Source: Macrotrachela quadricornifera (taxonomy: Eukaryota > Rotifera > Eurotatoria > Philodinida > Philodinidae). Taken from it: a stretch of DNA of 64,000 bases. A model generated the notes under the pieces. That model had not been told where the DNA came from and made no database searches. It saw only the letters and a program-made list of their open reading frames with translations. Both the position numbers and the translations under genes were made by a program. The stretch lies in contig JAJEKB010020696.1 of NCBI GenBank assembly GCA_022393335.1, forward strand, positions 393,384-457,383, written 5' to 3'. This document shows, in pieces, positions 23,395 to 36,010 of this stretch; the first letter of the stretch is position 1, and every line of letters starts with the position of its first letter.

Positions 23395-24174
23395 TATTTG
23401 TGAAATGACAGCGTATCAATCGACCGTACAGGCTATATTTTCTCTATTTTATTTCTCTCCTTACTGCTGAAAGCTTTTCTATTTATCTCTCTCTTTTTCT
23501 AAATTGTATTTTCTGACCTTCCTTCACGAACATCACTTCTTTTCGACGAACGGTGAAAAGAAAATGAGATATATATATATTATTTTTAGTGCGTGGAGGT
23601 TTTATACTTCTTTCACAGACGATTCACAACTACGACACCTCAATCTATGTAAAATTCAACACCTAGATTCATAACCTGCAACATCTTCCCAATTGTATAA
23701 TCTTCTTTATATAATCACCTACCTAGTTTGACCGTACATACACATATTCCCCCCCCCCTCATCACAATCTTTCGACCAACACCGTCAATCAACCAAGGCA
23801 TCGTTTACAACATTCTAATTCGCTCTATTTATACCGTTAAGGGTATCCCCCCTCTTTTTTTTTGTCGAACTTTTTGGAAAATCTTTTTTTGTTTATATAT
23901 GCTGTAGAGAGACCATGTGTTGGTATTTCGATTGTCGTTCAAATGATCTCGATTGGTCCTGCCATTCAGTTGCTATCGGGTGTCCACGAAAAGCTATGAC
24001 CAAAAAAACTTTTTTTCAAAAAAATTTTTTAATGTGCTCAGTGGATTCTACATGAAAAGTTGTTTATAAAAATGTTGAAAAAAAATCAGACTGTTCCTAA
24101 ACTTATTTTTTAGTTTTCTCAAAACTAGTTTTTCATCCACAGAGTTTGATTGTGCCACTATCAATCCTACCTTC
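23395..24174. other. gene-free stretch
   Basis: Starts as the upstream flank of the broken transposase gene. GGGTGTCCACGAAAAGCTAT near 23978 resembles a transposon end, but I found no matching partner. No gene. Confidence 0.4.
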
Positions 24175-24440
24175 ACTTTGTCCGATCGAGCTGATATTTT
24201 TACCAGAGATACTTGGATATATCCTCCAGAGGTAAAATTGGCCGTTTTTGTTTTCGACCATTTCGTTCGAGTTTATGGAGTTTTCGAGATCGACTTGTCG
24301 GTTTTTTCGAGATCGTTTTCGTATTTTTGTTATAAAAAAAAGAAAGCCAGCTTTTGAAAAAAGCTGAAAAATACCTCTCAGATACAGCCGTAGATGATTT
24401 CAAGAAAAATTTCAGCTCAATCGGACGAAGTTTGATGAGC
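24175..24440. repeat. imperfect inverted repeat
   Basis: GTCCGATCGAGCTGATATTT on the left (about 24180) matches, inverted, GTCCGATTGAGCTGAAATTT on the right (about 24395-24430). The core resembles the terminal repeat of the MITE at 39074 (ACGGGCTGATATTTTTGTC), so this may be a distant relative. The minus-strand frame across it is treated as non-coding. Confidence 0.45.
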
Positions 24441-24528
24441 AATAAACGGCAAATGATAGTATGGTCATGGGGATCAGGGGTAACCTGGAACTGGTAATCA
24501 AAACCACGCAGGAGTAGGAGCTCCTGGA

Positions 24529-25026
24529 GTGCTGAGAGATAATAAGCAACAGCCATTTATAGTTGCCTGTTGTTATGCAATAACTCAATTTCCTTTTTCT
24601 CCATATTCGATGATACTTTCGCAACATGTTCGGGAAAAAATAGTCGTAGATGATTTACTTAATTTTACACATGAAAAGTTCAGTTTTGAATTAAAAGCCT
24701 TAGCATACAGACGTGCTTGGACAGAAAATAATGATCATCGTATTCTTATATTCGTGGAGAACTGTGAATCGTTTTCAGGTTTGTATGGTCGTAACAATTG
24801 GCTTTCAGTGCTTGCTGGTCTTCAGCCTTCTATTAAATGTTCATCACAGCCACCGTGCCTCGCACTCGTTCTTCCATCGATCTCTCTACAGATTGAGTGG
24901 GATGATTTTATGGATGAGGTTAACACATTCATGGAGATGGGATCCACATATTTTAACAACAAACTTAATAAAAAGAACACCTTTTCCTTTTTTTTTCTTA
25001 GGCAGAAAGTTATACGTAATGTGTGA
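24529..25026 (+). CDS. hypothetical ORF, doubtful
   Basis: An open frame of 165 codons with an ATG start and residue usage that looks protein-like (several Trp, few low-complexity runs until the last 20 residues). No domain, signal peptide or membrane segment is recognised, and I could not find convincing flanking exons. A second frame overlaps it. It lies between a decayed inverted repeat and a piggyBac fragment, so it may be part of a dead element. Confidence 0.25.
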   Translation: MLRDNKQQPFIVACCYAITQFPFSPYSMILSQHVREKIVVDDLLNFTHEKFSFELKALAYRRAWTENNDHRILIFVENCESFSGLYGRNNWLSVLAGLQPSIKCSSQPPCLALVLPSISLQIEWDDFMDEVNTFMEMGSTYFNNKLNKKNTFSFFFLRQKVIRNV

Positions 25027-25123
25027 TTTTCTCTGTATCACTATTTTTTTTGAACTCTTTATTGCATAGAATAATGTTTCTTGTTAAAATTGTTACAATC
25101 AGAACAGAAAGTTTTTTATAACT

Positions 25124-25444
25124 TTATTGTTGCTCTTTGTTTTTCTCATAATAGCGAACACAACGTTTTCGGACATTAAGTGTAATTTCTTCCGTTTCTT
25201 CAAGCTTGTGATTAGCTAGTTTGCGTTGCAGATGACTTCTTGATCGTTGTCTAGGAATAGATTTCAGCTCCTCAAATGGCATACCAAGGAATAAAGATCG
25301 CACAAGACTTTCACGAAACTGCTGAATAGTCATGCTATTTGCGGCATAATTTTCTGTATATTTCAAATAACTATTAACTACTGCAATTACAAATATAAAA
25401 AGAGATTTTGGAAAGCGGTAGTATGCGCATATTGTACTTGTCAT
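25124..25444 (-). pseudogene. piggyBac (PGBD4-like) C-terminal fragment
   Basis: The 106-codon frame carries MTIQQFRESLVRSLF, PRQRSRSHLQRKLANHKLEE and NVRKRCVRYYEKNKEQQ. This matches the region just before the terminal zinc-binding domain of PGBD4-like transposases, where the family usually has RKRCxxC; here the second Cys of that pair is Tyr. Neither the catalytic core nor the final zinc domain is present. Independent of the fragment at 19.2 kb, which holds the zinc domain of a differently diverged copy. Confidence 0.7.
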
Positions 25445-26992
25445 TTATACGATCACAGAAAAGAAAGAAAGAAAGAAAGAAAAGATATAAGTGATTCACA
25501 TTGTGACATTATTCATCGTAGAATTTTATTTGTGTTTAGAAACTCGAGAGAAAATGGGTCAAAGATAACGCTGTAAAAAGAATCCCAAATAAAAACAATT
25601 GAAACTGCATCTCACTTATCTCGTTCCTACTATACCGTACATAAGAGGGAAAAATAAATTGAGTAATCATTCTGTTTGGCGTGAAAAAGGATCATCAATG
25701 CAATAATGTAAACAATGGCAAGGCAAAAAAACTGGTGGTGTGTACTAAAGAAATCAATAAGTGCATTTATCAAAAAGAGAATATGCACAAAAACGAATCA
25801 CCGTGAGTGTGTTAATGTGAGGATCGTGCAAGAATCATCAAACATTTGTACAAATGAACAGAGTTAATAGAAAAATGTTTTCGAAATCACTTACACTCTG
25901 AAGAAATAATTCTTTTACAGAAAATTTCCAAAAAAGGCTCCTAGTCTTATTTGGTGCAGTAAGGATTTTTGAGATGGCTTTCACAAACCTATAAGTAATT
26001 CCTAATGAATTTGAAATAGTAACATTTTCGACAAACCACAAGAATTTTTCAATATTCAAAAATCGTTTAATTTTGAAAATGCGACTTTTTCAAATGCTTC
26101 TGACATGAAGGAAAAGTCTGAAAACTCTTTTTCAGGTTCACTAGAAAATGTTCATTTTGAAGAGCATACGATATTATAAACGTCAATCCTCCCGTGTCAT
26201 TAAACTTTAGAAAAACAAGTTTCACACTTTCATCTCTCTCTCTCTCTCTCCTATGTTTACTTTTTAAAATCTAGTGAGATATTTCGTCTTTGGACTTTTT
26301 GTTATCTTGTGAGCAGTGAGATAGTTACACATTTATCTAATGTTCGACGTAGATCTCTATTTTTAAGAAGAATTTTTCTTTTCTCTCCTCCTTTTTATGA
26401 TTCTAATTTCAAAGTATATATATGACAAACGATAATAACGCATTTGCCTTTCATATCATATATTACGAAGAAAAAAAAATACACCAGTAATATTCAGTTA
26501 TAGAAGGCAAGTAAATCGTTTATTTATAAAATTATTCTTTAATTTTGATGGAAACCATAGGCGCATTTGATTTTTTTATTAATAGTCTTGAAAATTTTGC
26601 AGTTTTTTAACATAAAGTTTGAGGATTTTTAAAGATTCTATCATTGATCAAGACTATTCAAAGAGATAATTTAAAGATATTATCATGAAAGATTAAAATC
26701 ACTGCTAAATTCTTTTTCTTCTGAGAATGACATATCGAATTGAGTACATATTGCTAATAAACATGTTCGGAAGAATTTCGAAACGTTAGGGAACCGATAA
26801 ATCCTTATCGGTTTATAGTCCAATACTGAAAATTTGATCAAGAGTTAACTGCTGATATTGAGTAGAACTTTCAATTATGAAAAATCTTTATTTAACTCAT
26901 TTTGTCGCTCTTGTATATTCAGCTCTTTGCTGGAAATTTCAAGGTATCTTATTTATACATATGATTATAGTTTTATTGATATACTGTTGACA
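25445..26992. other. gene-free stretch
   Basis: Holds short GAAA (25465-25490) and CT (26235-26250) microsatellites. The frame upstream of the MAM gene from 26858 begins at a TTG and is not used as a start. No other gene seen. Confidence 0.4.
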
Positions 26993-29041
26993 ATGAAATT
27001 GTTGTTAATTATTTTATTTTTATTCGAATGGTTTGTTCGAAATCACTCATTAAAATGTGATTTTGAAACATCTTGTTATGACTTTGTGATTGATAATTAT
27101 TGGGGAAAAACAGATGGATATCATCCTGAACCACTTGATTATGATCATACATATGGAAATAAAAGTGGTCATTATATATTCATAACTGATATTGGATATT
27201 ATAGTGAAGTTACATCTATGATAGATATATCATTGAATGAAACAAGATGTCTTGAATTTGCATACTATAGTGAAAATGTTCCAATTTATATAATGATTGA
27301 TGATCGAACAACAATTGCTACAGTTCCATATCCAGTTACAAATTGGACAATATTTTCAATTGTTCTACCAAATTTACGTTATAATTTAATGATACGAGTT
27401 AATCAAAGTCATAATCCAATATTCTTACTTGACGATTTGTATGTTGGTCCATGTTCAAAACCTCAACCAACACCTCCAGTTCAAACAATATATTTTTGTG
27501 ATTTTGAAAATGCTAATTTATGTCAATTAGAATCTCTATCATATTATTCATATTATTGGTATTTAACAAATGCTAGTGATGCCAATAAATCATACAGAAA
27601 AGCTCCATCAACAGATTATACAACTGGAACTAGTTCTGGTCATTATTTTCTATCTTATGTAAACTATGAACCTGGTGGTGTAGGTTATTTTTCAACAAAA
27701 ACTTTTACATTTTCAACTAATCAGACATATTGTTTACACTTTGAATTTTATCGCTTTTCTCAAACTCTACCAGATTTTAGTGATAGCACTACATTCCAAG
27801 TATTTGCATTGACAAAATCTAATGGAACTCAAATACATATTTTATTCGAAACTACTGATGATTCGGCTAATTATAATTGGTAAGGAAATACAACTATAAC
27901 ATATTTTTAGTTCTTAATCAATCAACGACCGAAAGATAATATCATTGTTAGATCGATACTAATCAAGATTTTTAATATTACTTGACAAAAACCATGTCGA
28001 ATTCGATAGAAATTCTATAGATTCGAACACTTATGAATCTTTTGATAATATGTGAGGAATTTCTTCAATATCAAGTATTAGCGGTAGTACTCAGCGTTGC
28101 TCGAGATCTCAATATACTGAAAATTAAACATGTCAGAAAACAATAGATAATATTTATTAAAATATTTTAGGAAATTTCGACTTATTCCCGTTCCAGTAGG
28201 TGAATATTCAATATTATTTGGTATAACACATGATCGACCACCACTAGATGGATTTGCTATTGATAATATTGGATTAACAACATGTCCATATATCCCACCT
28301 AAACTTAATTATACAACAGCACCATTAATTAAATATAATTGTGATTTTGAACATGATCAATGTCAAATGTTTATTCCAATAGATGAAAATCTTTCATTTT
28401 ATAATTTTACACGTATTAATGCAAATATGTTAGATGACAAAAGCTTAGGTCCATTAGTAGATCATACAACAAATACAGCAAATGGATATTTCTTATATTG
28501 GAATTATACATTACCAATGAGACCAAATGCATTTGGAAAAATCACTACACCTAAAATATTCACTGATGTACGAATGTGTTTACAATTTTCATATTATCTT
28601 AAATCATCCGATAATATAACTAGTGTAGAATTCTATATAAATAATGCACAGAGTTCACGACCATTTTGGGATAAATATTTAAATGATACTAATGGATGGC
28701 AAACAGTTACTATTAATCTTCCATCAGAAACAAATATAGATACAATAACATTTAATATAGAACATGATAAATCTGTATCAATATCATTTGCTTTGGATGA
28801 TATTATATTTGATAGATGTTGGTCATTTGATCATTCATCTACAACAACAACAACAACTATTACATCAACAACAAGAATTAGTTCATATTCAACCAGTTCG
28901 GTAACAGAAACAAGTACAAATTCAATAACTACTAGTAAAGATATTCATACAACTTCTTATAAGAATTATTCGATTAAAAACAAAATTAATCATTATTTAT
29001 TTATCATTTGTCTTTCATTTATAATCTTTTATTTACTATGA
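26993..29041 (+). CDS. secreted or GPI-anchored protein with MAM-like repeats, two exons
   Basis: Cell-surface protein of 585 aa. Exons are 26993-27879 and 28171-29041, with a 291-bp GT-AG intron and frame preserved. The start is the ATG before a classic signal peptide (MKLLLIILFLFEWF); the open frame extends upstream only from a TTG. Three MAM-like repeats follow. Each opens with a CDFE-type motif (CDFETSCYDF, CDFENANLCQLE, CDFEHDQCQMF) and contains GHY/GYF strands and a late F.LDD.Y/F.C or FAIDNIGLTTC motif. MAM domains mediate adhesion. Many N-x-S/T sites are visible. A Ser/Thr-rich stalk (about residues 525-565) leads to a short hydrophobic C-terminus with no cytoplasmic tail, which suggests a GPI anchor (inferred). 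Poly(A) signal at 29205-29210. Ligand unknown. Confidence 0.85.
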
Positions 29042-30738
29042 AAACATTAAATCATAGAAGTTTGACAATTTCTTATAAGAATTTTCATTAATGAAAGTTA
29101 TATGAGATAATGGTAAGGATGTATCGAATGGTCCACAATAAATGGGCACTTTCCTTTTTCATCTATTTTTCTGAGAAATTTCTTTTTTTTTGTTTTATCC
29201 CAAAAATAAATTAATTTTATCATTGTTAAAAAGAGTTTTTCACAAAATCATCAATATCTACTAACTTTCGCAGACATTTAAATACTTTAAATCGAGCATT
29301 ATTTTAAAGGTCAAACATACATTTGATTCTCCGGTCTTTTTCACCTTATCAAAATCACAGAATACATCCCAAACCTAAGTATCATTTCAAACGGCAAAAG
29401 AAAATGAGTGTCATATGCTCACTATTTAGATAACGGCATGCAACCATTTTACTAAGATCTCAAAGATAATTTTCATTGAATATGAAAAAAAAAGTAAGCA
29501 ATAAATGCTCACTCTTACTCGGAACTTATATGGATATCTTATCAGCAAATGGTTATCTTTTTTCATGAACTCCAATTTGAAAATGTCGTTCGTTAAGATT
29601 GTTTCGGTATAATGCATTTGATAATTGTTGTATAGATTGATATATATGTTCACCATTTATCGATTGCCAATCTTGTGAAGTGATTCGTCATTGATGGTGG
29701 TCAATGCTGGCGTGAATCGAATGTGTTTCGATTGTCGAATCCGATCGATTTTTTCTGGATTTCTACCGATATAATTCAATCAGTTATCCTTTTTGCATAA
29801 TTGGATGAAACCCGACTCAATCCGGTGTAGGTGCTGGCAAGAGATGATATTTTCCAGTATCCGATTATGAGACAATAAGGTACGATATGATTGGTAGAAT
29901 CGACCAAATTCGTGAGCATCTTATCCGGTGAAAACCAGATTCGTTCCGGTTGCTTTTTATGGAAAATATCGATTTCTGGTAGCGAATTCTAGTCATTAGG
30001 ATAGAATAGTTTTTCGGGAATGATAGGCTATACTAAAGATGGTTTTATCGATAATAAATACTTGTATAATTTCAGAATGACTAATTCTTTCGTTAGATCT
30101 ACCAATATTTTAGAAAATGTGACGATTAGAATTCTCGTAGTCTATCTATTCGTTGGTGTTAGTCTTCCATCTTCTTCTGATTGCCTTTCATCGCCGATGT
30201 CATTATCTATTCATTTCATATGATATTGAATTTCTATTGCTATTCTCGTTGAAATCGATTTAGTCAACAATCAATTTAGTAACCTTTCTTATCAAATAAG
30301 CGAAGAAAGTGGGGAAAAAATCATTTAGAACAGCATCATATTTCTCTTTAATACCACTATAATCTTATCGAAATCAATGGGAGAAGCGAACAAATAAGTA
30401 TAAATGATTAAGCACAATCAATAGAGTTAACTACAAAAGAGATGAGATCGAGAATATTTGTTTATCTTCTTGTCATAGCATTGCTTTTATAGTACAACAA
30501 ATGCTTGAACGAAACAGAATGGTATCGGAATGAAATGCTGACTGGTATGATACCTTTCTATAGTCCTACCTATCGTATACTTCACGATGATATTGTCTAA
30601 CGGATTTTATAATTTCGAAAATAATTATATATACTCACAAATATCGATAGGTTCACAGGCCATTTCGAATAAGGAGACGAAGAAAAAGTAGACAGAGCCC
30701 CGAACGAGAGGGATGAAGAAGATGAGTTGATCCTATAA
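29042..30738. other. gene-free stretch
   Basis: No gene recognised. 29690-30000 is enriched in TCGAT/CCGAT words, but I could not resolve a repeat period. Confidence 0.4.
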
Positions 30739-31390
30739 ATGACTACAATGAATAGTGAAGGACCCGAGGAACAAGTCTTGTCAATCGAGGTAGTTATTTA
30801 TCCAGAAACAATATCAACGACAATAGATAATTATGAACAAACTGATGAAATAATAAGATCAATTTCAATAGAAGGCGAAAGCTTAAATGAAAATGATTGT
30901 ACAATCACCGATCACAGAAGTTTCTGATAATAACGATGAACAGAAACGACTCAAAAATTCAGTACACGAACTATGTACTCCAGCAAAAAGTTTGCATGAG
31001 AATCTGGAGAATGTCTCTTTTAAATTTAAACAGTTCCGTGATCAATTGGTTAAACAGATGATCTTGAGTGTATTGAAGATATCGACGCAGGAGTCTGAAC
31101 TTTGCAGATTTCAATTTTCGATCGATAGTCTCATATCCGATCTCAGTAAGACTGAACAACAGGTTTTATTTGCGAAACGAATCGCGTGTGGACGAAAGGA
31201 AGCTGTACAAAGATACTGAGCGACAAGTAGAGGACACTAGGAGACGTGTAGAGAGAGTGAGACTGTGTAAATCAAAATGTCGAAAAAAACGTTTCCTGCG
31301 TGGCTGATGGTACCGAAAACTCGAAGAAAAACTCTCAAAATTGCTCTATTTATTTGAAAATTCTAATGAAGATTTCCAATTGATTATTTT
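30739..31390 (+). pseudogene. decayed coiled-coil gene (unrecognised)
   Basis: Three successive open frames look like one protein broken by frameshifts. 30739-30927 (ATG start, acidic) passes into 30887-31219, which has heptad-like stretches (LHENLENVSFKFKQFRDQL). A third frame from about 31200 reads LYKDTERQVEDTRRRVERV and, after a TGA, YRKLEEKLSKLLYLF. Highly charged, coiled-coil-like; no domain is recognised. It ends just before the gene at 31442. Whether it was a separate gene is unclear. Confidence 0.4.
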
Positions 31391-31441
31391 TTTTTTATAT
31401 GATCCTTTTAATTTGAGACAAAAGATACAGTGACTTACAGT

Positions 31442-33681
31442 ATGAATAGAATAATTCTCTATTCTTTCGTTGGGATGATTATTTATTTTCAATTAATGAT
31501 GGTTGATTCGAAAACAGACAGTGGATCACAGCAAGTAATAACTACAGGTAACTCATCGAAATTATTCTCAGTTTAAGGAAAATAGTTTTCTTTTTCCCAG
31601 CAATTGATACATCATTAAAGATTCCAACTATTGATACTTCGACCGAAGATGTACAGGCTGTGGCCAGTTGGGAAAAGTGCATGATCGTTGCTCCTGTTAG
31701 TATTCAATTACTTGGTCAATTACTTATTGTTTCAAGCAGCAAGGATGTGTCTTTTCGAGAGTTTGCTAAAGATCAAAAATTTACCTATATCAAGCATCCT
31801 GACTCATTACGAGCTACACTCTTACAAATATCACAAGGTAAGTTATATTAAAAATCATTTTGAACGTGTTACAGTTTGTCTACATGATGAATTTGATCTG
31901 ATCGATTTCTTTTTATTAATATTGTAGAAGGATATCGCGCATTTCTGAGTGCTCATACCAGCATGAACGCTATTCAGTTGAAAATGATTCAAATTCCTAA
32001 ACATATAAAGATGGCATTGAAAATTCTTACTGGAAATTATTCATCTCGTGTACTCACTCGTTTACTTCCTCTGATATTAGGTAATATAAATACGACAAGC
32101 AATGAATGTGTCTCAGGGACAAAAGCTACGGAAAGTGAATTTATTCATGTCAGAGATCTCATTGATGAAGTTATCTTAGCAACAACTTCGACACATTCGG
32201 CACACGAACAAAAAGTGGAAAAAAATCAAATAGAACTACAGGTGTTGCGTTCTCAGCAAGAAAGTTTAACGAAAGAAGAGCAGTATCGTGTTCAACTTTA
32301 TAGAGAAGCATATGAGGCTGCCACTCGAGCTGAAGCGACCTATTATAAGGCTTTAAAAGATATTCCAATAGGTTGGGAAGCATTTTTTCAAGATGTTGGT
32401 CGGGACTTGGTTAAATTTGGAAAAAATTTGGCCAAAATAGGTGCTAGTGTTTTTGTTGGTGATATCGGAAAAGAGATAATCGGTATGATTTTATCCGGAC
32501 GGAGAAAAAGATCAATAATAGATACTAGCAATCAACACACTGTGTCCGTAGGATTCAGTCAGACAGTCGATTTAGCCCGACGATTTTCTGAATCGCTCTA
32601 TATCTTAGAAGAATCGATTAAAAATAATGATGTCAAGAAAATCGGTGGTTTTAGTATTGTTTGTCGAGTTTCTCATGAGATCCTTAGTGTTCTACCCAAT
32701 AATACAGCCAAAGCAAATGTATCGCAATTAATAGAACGTAGTGCACAAGTTAGAAGCAAAGCAGACATAAATGCCAAAAAGAAAGAACCAGATACTCAAA
32801 TTCAAAAAGAAATTTTAAACGAAATAAAAGATATTTTTAATAACCTAAAAGTATATTCAAGTGCTAGTCAGCTAATGGATTCAGAAACTTTTTCTAACAA
32901 ACATACAACACTTCATTCGAATGGTACAACTGTGAACCATCATGATAATTCTCGAAATGAAGTTATGAAAGCTTATTTGGCTCAGAGACAATTAATTATC
33001 GCCAAAAAACGTCAAGATACATATGCCACAGAATTATCTAAATTACTCGAACAAGTTCGTGACACTAGTGCAAAGATCATTTCAATTGATTTAACAACTA
33101 TTAATTATCAACAAATCATTAAAATGCTGGATGAAACTTTCAAACTTTTGGATGAATTACGTCAACAATGGCATCATATTGTACTTTTCTTTCAAGAAAT
33201 GTCAGAACGAGTAAAAAATATGGTAGGACATTCTTTACAAAGATTTCTTCAGACAATTTCTGTCGCAAAAGATGAGAATATTAACATTCGTATGCAACTC
33301 ATTCGCGAACTGAAAGGAGATACATACAGTATTCATAGTCAAGCATATACTCTCTATGTTCTAGCACGTACATATTATGATGTATCAAATAAATATTTAA
33401 TGGGTCGAATATCGAGTCTTTCTAATATGCTTGTTTCTCGAAATGATACTCAGAGAAATCAATTAATGCAAACTCTAAAGACTGAAGCTGAGCAAACTGT
33501 TGAACACATTAAAAATTTAATTATCGAACGCAAGACAACCTTTGATAATGAGTTAAATACACGACATACAGAACTTACTCAACTGATCGAGCAACTTGGT
33601 GGAGTGAATAAAAAAGATGAACAGATTATTATTGAAGCTAATCAATTAATCGATGCGGATAAGACTTGGAATAATGAATAA
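31442..33681 (+). CDS. secreted two-coiled-coil protein with central hydrophobic segment; alpha-pore-former-like
   Basis: Protein of 698 aa from exons 31442-31547, 31601-31837 and 31928-33681, all GT-AG and in frame. Residues 1-23 form a signal peptide, so it is secreted or surface-exposed. A helical N-terminal part is followed by a long coiled coil (about 205-260). Then comes a small turn with IPIGWE and a hydrophobic or amphipathic stretch (about 276-304). At 306-310 is a tetrabasic RRKRS site of furin type. The second half is again mostly long helices (about 440-690). Coiled coil, hydrophobic hairpin, coiled coil is the layout of alpha-helical pore-forming proteins (ClyA/Hbl-like fold) and of related secreted animal proteins. 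The match here is structural impression, not sequence proof. Function is inferred at best; it could equally be a structural secreted protein. A weak ATTAAA lies at 33956-33961. Confidence 0.7.
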
Positions 33682-33979
33682 TTCTCCAAACTTAATATTC
33701 ATTCCCATTGACTACTAATAATTAATGATTTTTCACTTTATATTGTCCATCATCTTTTCACACTTTCAATTTTTTTCCCCTCTTATTTGTTCTTAGAATA
33801 CAGAGCATCGTTTATATTTGTTTACCATTCTTTACTTCATCACATTGTTCTTCTAATGATGTGTCATTTTTCTTAAGTTTTCACTATTATTAGAATATTT
33901 TCTGATATTGTTGATGTACTATTAGACATCAAATCATGATTTATAAGTTCGCGAAATTAAATTGCATATGGACATTTTG

Positions 33980-34599
33980 TAAGACGTATGGTCATATGAT
34001 TGAGAATGAGTTTTCGTTTATATTGACAGTATCATGTTTGACACCAGGATAACGACCTCACTCGTCTTCGCAGAAATTGACAAGCATGAATATACCACCA
34101 GAGACAAGTTCTCGAGCTCGTGCCAACAGAATCGTCTCCCAATTGATGATAGCTTGACGATGAAATAGTTCATTTTCTTCTTTGTCAGCGCCCATGGCAT
34201 GTACATGATTAGCAATTCTCCGAAAATATCTGCGGATAAAATGTAATTTAACTGGCGAATATGTAAACATTTGGTTCATGAGTCAAAGGTGTTCTGTTGT
34301 TTTCATGATGAACTCGATGAAACAATACTGAAAAATCATTCTGAGATAAATCTCTGTAAATGATAGTGATTGCTTCCATCATATTTGACGATTAAACTGT
34401 ATTGATTATATGTCGCGTAAGATCAATTGAAGTATCATCCTCACCCTCCGATATCAGTAATTGTGAACGAAGCATTCGGCTAAGGTAAATTCATAGCTGA
34501 AAGAGCATCAATGACAAGATCATCTGCAACATCCAATACGTCTTTTGCATTGAGGACGGTATTCTTACTACAATAGCTCATACCATGCATAGCGATCAT
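33980..34599 (-). pseudogene. SABATH-type carboxyl methyltransferase pseudogene
   Basis: The minus strand carries fragments, in order, of a SAM-dependent carboxyl methyltransferase of the salicylate/jasmonate (SABATH) family. The start MHGMSYCSKN matches the family's GxYSxNS N-terminus. FTITDIGG corresponds to the SAM-binding DxG motif. ITIIYRDLSQNDFSVLF matches the conserved DxxxNDFxxLF block. Then comes FHRQAIINWETILLARAREL with VSGGIFMLVNFCEDE, the family's WexFLxaRaxELxpGGxLvL segment. Stops at several points, at least one frameshift and loss of the middle substrate-binding part show a dead gene. SABATH enzymes are known from plants, bacteria and fungi and are unusual in animals, so horizontal acquisition followed by decay is inferred. 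Confidence 0.75.
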
Positions 34600-35395
34600 C
34601 TTTACAATTATTAATTTAATATCTACAAGCAAAAATATTTCCAATATTAAATCAATATATAGTTACTAAGATACTTTTTATCCAGCTCGATAACAAATGC
34701 TAGAAAATTCAGTGTGAAAATAATTTAATCTTCACTATTATCCATCTTTTTATATTTAATCCTTTTAGTTAAAGATCATGCTCTATTAGAGTGTCATATA
34801 ACATATTCATTCTTATTTTTATTTCCATCAATGTTGTAACTACTATGATGGACAGTGATATTCGTGAGCCTATTGATTGATGAAATAACACACAAATATA
34901 AGTATATGTAAACATACAGACAGAAGAGAGAGATGAATGGCTGATGCATCATTATTATGTTACAATAATCCCTATTCATGACTAATCATTTCATACAAAC
35001 GTGTTTAACATCGATTCATTTAGAAATTTTAAACATTTTTCATCGTAAACATACAATCTATATTTCCTCTGTATAAAAGAAATATTTATCCAAATGAATC
35101 GTATCACTGATAATGTATAATTGAAAGAATTTAATCTGTATTATTTTAATATGATACGATGATGCATGATTGATACACGATGTTTGTGCTATATTTTATA
35201 CGTAATTCGATTGAAATTATAATAAGAATCAGCACCTTGATAAACAGTACGAATTAAATAAATTAAATTTGGAACATCCTTATCCTCTTAGTTAGCTGTT
35301 ACATTATCATCAAAGATGAATGATTATAGGTTACAACTAAGCACGTCAGATTGAAATGAATAAGGTCAAGAATTTGATCCAACATTCATCTTAAA
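34600..35395. other. gene-free stretch
   Basis: No gene, tandem repeat or inverted repeat recognised. Confidence 0.4.
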
Positions 35396-36010
35396 GTAAA
35401 ATGGTCGTGGACATTTTTTGAATAACTCTCGATAGGTACAAGATAGAAAGCTGTGGTTTTCATCTGGAAAGCGGCTTATCTTGCGCATCGATTCATGTAA
35501 AATTGTTGAAATTTATTTCAGAATTCACTGGTGCTCCATGGTCATTTTGGAGCCACAAATTTTGATTTATAGAAAAATTAGAAACATGACATTGATTGCC
35601 ATTTTAGAGTTTTTTCTAATTTTACCTTGAATTGTAAGCAATACATCTTAAGTTTCGTTTTTTAGGCAAAAAATTGATAAAATTAACAAAAAACCGTGTA
35701 AAAATGCAATCAATGTCATGTTTCTAATTTTTCTATAAATGAAGATAATAATTTCGAACTTTTCTAGATTTGTAGCCCGTCAACTGGCGACTCTAGCCCA
35801 TCTCTTAAATTTTAAAATTGTTTCTACTTTCATATGCCAACGATTAACTTTTCCAAGACTACCATGGAGCACCACTGAATTATGAAATAAATTTCAACAA
35901 TTTTACATAAATCGATGCACTAGACAAGCTGCTTTCCAAAGGTGAAAATCACAGCTTTCTATATTATACCTATTGAGGAGTTATTCAAAAAATGTCCGCA
36001 ACCATTTAAC
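35396..36010. mobile_element. ~615-bp MITE with ~155-bp terminal inverted repeats
   Basis: The left arm from 35396 (AAATGGTCGTGGACATTTTT, later TGTAAAATTGTTGAAATTTA and TGGTGCTCCATGG) is matched inverted from 36010 back to about 35855. A second, inner inverted pair of about 32 bp (TTATAGAAAAATTAGAAACA) lies at 35569-35601 and 35706-35740. No coding capacity. The short frame starting at 35942 is the right arm read as protein. Superfamily unclear. Confidence 0.8.

Noticed and set aside
24200..24556. 118-codon minus-strand ORF
   Set aside because: It runs across an imperfect inverted repeat and shows no domain; it overlaps another frame on the plus strand.
26858..26992. 45-residue N-terminal extension of the MAM protein
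   Set aside because: It starts at a TTG, and the ATG at 26993 is directly followed by a signal peptide.
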